From contig NZ_LNCI01000001.1 in assembly GCF_001509585.1 (NCBI RefSeq), positions 372,001-436,000 of the forward strand: a stretch of DNA of 64,000 bases, given 5' to 3'. The notes beneath the pieces were generated by a model. That model worked only from the letters and a program-made list of their open reading frames with translations, was not told the origin of the DNA and ran no database searches. The translations under genes were made by a program, and so were the position numbers. Source of the stretch: Tropicimonas marinistellae. Its GTDB lineage: Bacteria > Pseudomonadota > Alphaproteobacteria > Rhodobacterales > Rhodobacteraceae. Shown here in pieces: positions 60,382 to 64,000 of this stretch (its first letter is position 1; every line of letters begins with the position of its first letter).

Positions 60382-62097
60382 CTACGTGCCCGATTGCCGG
60401 TCTTCGGGTGTCCCGAGTGTCTCGACCTGCGAGGCCTCGTTGGCCACGGTCATCGGGAACAGGAGGTCGACGAAGCGTTGGGCGGTAGGTTGCGGTTCGT
60501 GGTTTGCCAGACCAGGGCGCTCGTTGGCTTCAATGAAGATGTATTCGGGCCGTCGCGGGCTCTTCACGATGAAATCGATGCCGGTCACGGGAATGCCGAT
60601 AGCCCGGGAACACCGGATGGCCGCATCAATCAGCTTCGGATGCGTTTCGCCGGTCACGTCGATGATTACGCCACCGGTGTGCAGGTTCGCCGTCTTACGG
60701 ACCGTCACCTCCGTGCCATTGGGAACGACATCATCGTAGCCAAGCCCCGCCATGGCAAGGCAGCGCTCGGTTTCCGCGTCGAGCGGAATGGTGCTTTCGC
60801 CTCCGGTCTGCGCGGCGCGGCGGCGGCTCTGGGCCTCGATCAAGTCGCGCGCGGTATGCTTGCCATCGCCGGTGATCGTCGGGCGGCGGCGAATGGCGGC
60901 AGCAACGACCTTGTGGTCGATCACCACGAGGCGGAGGTCTTCCCCCTCCAGATAGCTCTCGACCACGATGTCGCTGCAAACCCGGCGGGCTCGTTCGACC
61001 GCTGCTTCGATATCGTCCGGTGATCGCAGGTCGACGGAAACGCCGTCCCCCATTTCGCCGCGGGCGGGCTTGACCACCACCGCGCCATGCGTATCGAGGA
61101 ACGCGGCTCTTGCATCAGGCGTATCCTCCTCAACCTGCGCGGCAACCTGCACACCGGCTCCGGACACGATCCGGCGTGTAACGCGCTTGTCGTCGCAGAT
61201 CGACATCGCCACCGCGGTCGTCAGTTCGCTGAGCGCCTCGCGGCACTTGATCCGCCGACCGCCCATCTGCAGTTCAAACAACCCGGCCTCGGCGTCGATC
61301 ACTTCGACGAAGATGCCCCGGCGCCGGGCCTCTTTGACGATGATCTGGGCATAGGGGTTGAGACCTTCCGCTGCCGTTTCGCCGACAAAAAGCGGCTCGT
61401 TGATCGGGTTTTTGCGCTTGACGGTGAAGGCCTGAAAGCGGCGAAAGCCGAGCTTTTCATATAGTTTCATGGCCTCTGCATTATCGTGCAGCACCGAGAG
61501 ATCCATCGTTGTGGCGCCACGGGACCGAAATTCCTCGGCGAGGCGCAGTACCAGCGCCTGGCCGATCCCGGGATAGCGAGCCTGGGGTGAGACGGCGAGG
61601 CACCACAACGAAGAGCCGTGCTCCGGATCATTGCAGGCGAGCTTGTGATCGACACCCATCACCGTGCCGAGGATTGCCCCGGTCTCGTCCTCCTCGGCAA
61701 CCAGGACGGTTATGGCGCGCGCATCGCGATGCGACCAGAAGAAATGCGACGGCACTTCGACCATTCCATGGGCGGCGTAGATCGTGTTGATCGCGTCGGC
61801 GTCCATCTCTGTAGTCAGGCGGCGGATCGAGACGTTGGACGACCGCGCATGGCCGGTTTTGACTTCCTTCAGGTCGAGCCGGAAGGAGATGGAGGGGTCG
61901 AGAAACAACTCCTGCGGCGCTTCGGCGAGCACCATCTGCGGTTCCCGGACGTAGAAGGCAATGTCGCGGCGGGTGTGGCGCTCGGCGGAGAGCGTCTCGG
62001 CGAGTGCCTTGGGGTCTTCGAATGTATTGCCGAAGATCAACCGCCCCCAGCCGCAGTTGATGCCAGAGTTGGGTGTCGGACCGGTGTCGCCTGTCAT
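60382..62097 (-). CDS. ngg: N-acetylglutaminylglutamine synthetase (GNAT plus ATP-grasp)
   Basis: A 571-residue two-domain enzyme that makes the dipeptide N-acetyl-Gln-Gln, precursor of the osmolyte NAGGN. Residues 90-225 are a GNAT domain with the acetyl-CoA loop in LAVSPQARYPGIGQAL and NAEAMKLYEKLGF; residues about 255-560 are an ATP-grasp ligase (VVVKPARGEMGDGVSVD, and IEANERPGL near the end). The start at 62097 overlaps the asnO stop by four bases (ATGA). The pair asnO-ngg is the established minimum for NAGGN synthesis under osmotic stress. Confidence 0.94.
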   Translation of the reverse strand: MTGDTGPTPNSGINCGWGRLIFGNTFEDPKALAETLSAERHTRRDIAFYVREPQMVLAEAPQELFLDPSISFRLDLKEVKTGHARSSNVSIRRLTTEMDADAINTIYAAHGMVEVPSHFFWSHRDARAITVLVAEEDETGAILGTVMGVDHKLACNDPEHGSSLWCLAVSPQARYPGIGQALVLRLAEEFRSRGATTMDLSVLHDNAEAMKLYEKLGFRRFQAFTVKRKNPINEPLFVGETAAEGLNPYAQIIVKEARRRGIFVEVIDAEAGLFELQMGGRRIKCREALSELTTAVAMSICDDKRVTRRIVSGAGVQVAAQVEEDTPDARAAFLDTHGAVVVKPARGEMGDGVSVDLRSPDDIEAAVERARRVCSDIVVESYLEGEDLRLVVIDHKVVAAAIRRRPTITGDGKHTARDLIEAQSRRRAAQTGGESTIPLDAETERCLAMAGLGYDDVVPNGTEVTVRKTANLHTGGVIIDVTGETHPKLIDAAIRCSRAIGIPVTGIDFIVKSPRRPEYIFIEANERPGLANHEPQPTAQRFVDLLFPMTVANEASQVETLGTPEDRQSGT

Positions 62098-63878
62098 CCG
62101 TCTATCCCCTGCGCCTGAAGCCAGAGTTCCAGCATCGCCACCTGCCACAATTCGGATCCGCGAAGGCGCGTGATGTGGTCCTTGGGATTGGCGAACAATG
62201 TCTCGAGATATTCCGTCCGGAAGATCCCACGGGCGCGCGCAGCCTCGTTGGTGAGCGCCCCGCGCACCATCTCGAGGTATGGACCGTCGATGTATTTCAG
62301 TGCGGGTACGGGGAAATACCCCTTCGGCCTGTCGATGACCTCTCTCGGGATCACCCGTCGTGCGGTTTCCTTCAGGATCCCCTTGCCGTCATGGGCCAGC
62401 TTGTGACGCGCCGGGATACGGCCCGCAAGTTCGACGACCTCGTGGTCGAGGAAGGGGACCCGCGCCTCCAGGCCCCAGGCCATTGTCTGATTGTCGACCC
62501 GCTTCACGGGGTCGTCCACCAGCATCACGTTGGTGTCCTGCCGCAACGCCTTGTCCACGGGATCGTCCGCGCCTGTCTGCGCAAAATGTGCCTCGACGAA
62601 GGCGAGGCTTTCGTCCTTGTCGGCCATGTACTCCGGGGTCAGATGCTCCGCGAGCCGCGCGTGAGTCCGGTCGAAGAAGGCATTGGCATATGCCGAAACC
62701 GGATCGGTGGCATCCTGCAAGGGCGGGTACCAGTGATAGCCGCCGAAGACCTCGTCGGCCCCTTGTCCGGATTGTACCACCTTGATCGTCTTGGCGACCT
62801 CGCGCGAGAGCAGGAAGAAGCCGATATTGTCGTACGAGACCATCGGTTCCGACATCGCCGCGATGGCATGCGGCAGGTTCTCCCGCATCTCGGAAGAGGG
62901 GATCATGAGCTTGTGGTGGTTGGTGCCGTAATGCGCCGAGATCAGGTCTGAATACTTGAACTCGTCGCCTTTCTCGCCATGCGCCTCCTCGAAGCCTATG
63001 GAATAGGTGGCGAGATCTGTCTGGCCTTCCTCTGCAAGCAGGCCGACGATCAGAGAGCTGTCCACACCGCCCGAGAGCAACACGCCCACCGGGACATCGG
63101 CCACCATGCGGCGGCGCACCGACGCGCGTAGCTCGTCCAGGAGGATCTCCTCCCACTCCTTGAAGCTTCTCGCCTCCTCTTCCGGGCTGCGTTCGAAGCT
63201 CGGTACCCAGTAGCGCTGCTCCGACTCGACGCTTCCATCGGCTCTCAGAATGCGGATTGTTGCCGGCGGCAGCTTTCGCACACCGTTCAGAATCGTCCGG
63301 GGTGCCGGGACGACGGCGTGCCAGGTCATGTAGTGGTGCAGCGCGACGCGGTCTATGGACGTGTCGATCCCGCCCGCGCGCAACAGCGCCGGCAGGGTCG
63401 AGGCGAAACGCAGTCCGCTGGCGGTTTCCGCGTGGTAGAGCGGCTTGATCCCGAAGCGGTCACGCACGAAGATCGTCCGTCCGCTCTCGCGTTCGCGGAT
63501 CGCAAACGCGAACATGCCGTTGAACCTAGCAATCGCCTCGGTTCCCCATTCGGCCCAGGCCTTGACGATTACCTCCGTGTCGGAATGCGAAGCGAAGCGG
63601 TGCCCCTTCGCCTCCAGTTCGGATCGCAGGTCGGGGTAGTTGTAGATACACCCGTTGAAGACAATCGTCAGCCCAAGGTGGGTGTCTACGAAAGGTTGCG
63701 CGCCGGCTTCGCTGAGGTCGATGATCCGCAAACGCCTGTGGCCGAAGGCCCAGTCGCCGCGGGAGACCACTCCGGAGCTGTCAGGACCTCGCGGGGCCAT
63801 GTACTCGGCCATCGCCGCCACTGCATCGACATTTGCCGGGCTTCCGTCATAGGTTATCTCGCCGCAAATGCCGCACAA
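62094..63878 (-). CDS. asnO: N-acetylglutaminylglutamine amidotransferase (AsnB-like)
   Basis: A 594-residue glutamine-dependent amidotransferase. The class II glutaminase domain has catalytic Cys2 (MCGICGEI) and MAPRGPDSSG; the asparagine-synthetase-like domain carries the pyrophosphatase motif SGGVDSS at 269-275. The start codon is TTG at 63876-63878: Cys must directly follow the initiator, so the rare start is forced, and GAGAGG lies nine bases upstream. It amidates N-acetyl-Gln-Gln to NAGGN. The gene is first in the asnO-ngg operon; the upstream 122 bases hold its promoter. Confidence 0.95.
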   Translation of the reverse strand: MCGICGEITYDGSPANVDAVAAMAEYMAPRGPDSSGVVSRGDWAFGHRRLRIIDLSEAGAQPFVDTHLGLTIVFNGCIYNYPDLRSELEAKGHRFASHSDTEVIVKAWAEWGTEAIARFNGMFAFAIRERESGRTIFVRDRFGIKPLYHAETASGLRFASTLPALLRAGGIDTSIDRVALHHYMTWHAVVPAPRTILNGVRKLPPATIRILRADGSVESEQRYWVPSFERSPEEEARSFKEWEEILLDELRASVRRRMVADVPVGVLLSGGVDSSLIVGLLAEEGQTDLATYSIGFEEAHGEKGDEFKYSDLISAHYGTNHHKLMIPSSEMRENLPHAIAAMSEPMVSYDNIGFFLLSREVAKTIKVVQSGQGADEVFGGYHWYPPLQDATDPVSAYANAFFDRTHARLAEHLTPEYMADKDESLAFVEAHFAQTGADDPVDKALRQDTNVMLVDDPVKRVDNQTMAWGLEARVPFLDHEVVELAGRIPARHKLAHDGKGILKETARRVIPREVIDRPKGYFPVPALKYIDGPYLEMVRGALTNEAARARGIFRTEYLETLFANPKDHITRLRGSELWQVAMLELWLQAQGIDG

Positions 63879-64000
63879 TGGTTCGACCTCTCAATTTCAT
63901 GCTGTTGCGGTGGAACCTAAGGAGCCTCGCCGCGCAGGTCAAACCGATGCCCGATCCACGAAGATGCTGCGCGGGATCACGCAGGAAACGACCCAGTTCG

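Overview
The window is GC-rich chromosomal DNA, most likely from a marine alphaproteobacterium of the Rhodobacterales (roseobacter group). This is inferred from gene content: a short single-domain LOV photoreceptor, DUF427 and DCC proteins beside a photolyase-like flavoprotein, the NAGGN osmolyte genes, and many TRAP, TTT and ABC uptake systems. I saw no rRNA, tRNA, CRISPR array, phage module or intact insertion sequence.

Layout. 1-4.2 kb is gene-poor and relic-rich: a lipoprotein with an Asp/Lys/Arg tail built on a 42-bp tandem repeat, a transposase remnant fused end to end with a frameshifted zinc-ribbon-like gene fragment, and an orphan XRE-HTH protein. 4.2-13 kb holds a secreted sulfatase, a five-gene polyamine-type ABC operon ending in a hydantoin-racemase/SnoaL fusion, and its divergent GntR regulator cotranscribed with a double-GNAT protein. 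13.3-21.3 kb has an RND efflux pair, an exported dienelactone-hydrolase-like protein, a secreted histidine phosphatase and small unknowns. 21.5-28.4 kb is a run of six tightly packed minus-strand genes: CDP-alcohol phosphatidyltransferase, LTA-synthase-like membrane phosphotransferase, NMT1-type ABC importer with a fused double permease, and a GT4 glycosyltransferase. 28.4-32.3 kb is a light/redox set: cytochrome b561, LOV protein, DUF427, DUF4149, DCC and a photolyase-like FAD protein. 32.5-34.6 kb holds a large orphan hairpin, two GNATs and a RidA-family protein.

34.8-44.2 kb is a four-carbon acid-sugar catabolic locus: iron alcohol dehydrogenase, TctBCA uptake, DapA-like aldolase, 2-hydroxyacid dehydrogenase, PdxA2-type dehydrogenase, FCD-GntR regulator and DUF1537 kinase. 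The kinase plus PdxA2 pair matches the published D-threonate/D-erythronate route (4-phosphorylation, then oxidation and decarboxylation to DHAP).

44.6-59.3 kb is an aromatic meta-cleavage island. It carries a TAXI-TRAP importer with a LigI-type lactonase and dienelactone hydrolase under one LysR, then an extradiol dioxygenase with GalD-, GalC- and GalB-type enzymes (4-oxalomesaconate to pyruvate plus oxaloacetate), a LysR-family regulator with two DNA-binding domains, a DUF1932-type dehydrogenase and a DctPQM TRAP importer. The ring-opening enzyme is XylE-like rather than a LigAB/GalA-type protein, so the starting substrate is open. 59.6-64 kb ends with a secreted SRPBCC protein and the N-acetylglutaminylglutamine amide genes (asnO-ngg) followed by a clear intrinsic terminator.

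A recurring theme is a GC-rich hairpin just after the solute-binding-protein gene in three unrelated transport operons (ABC, TTT, TRAP), which would favour binding-protein over permease expression.
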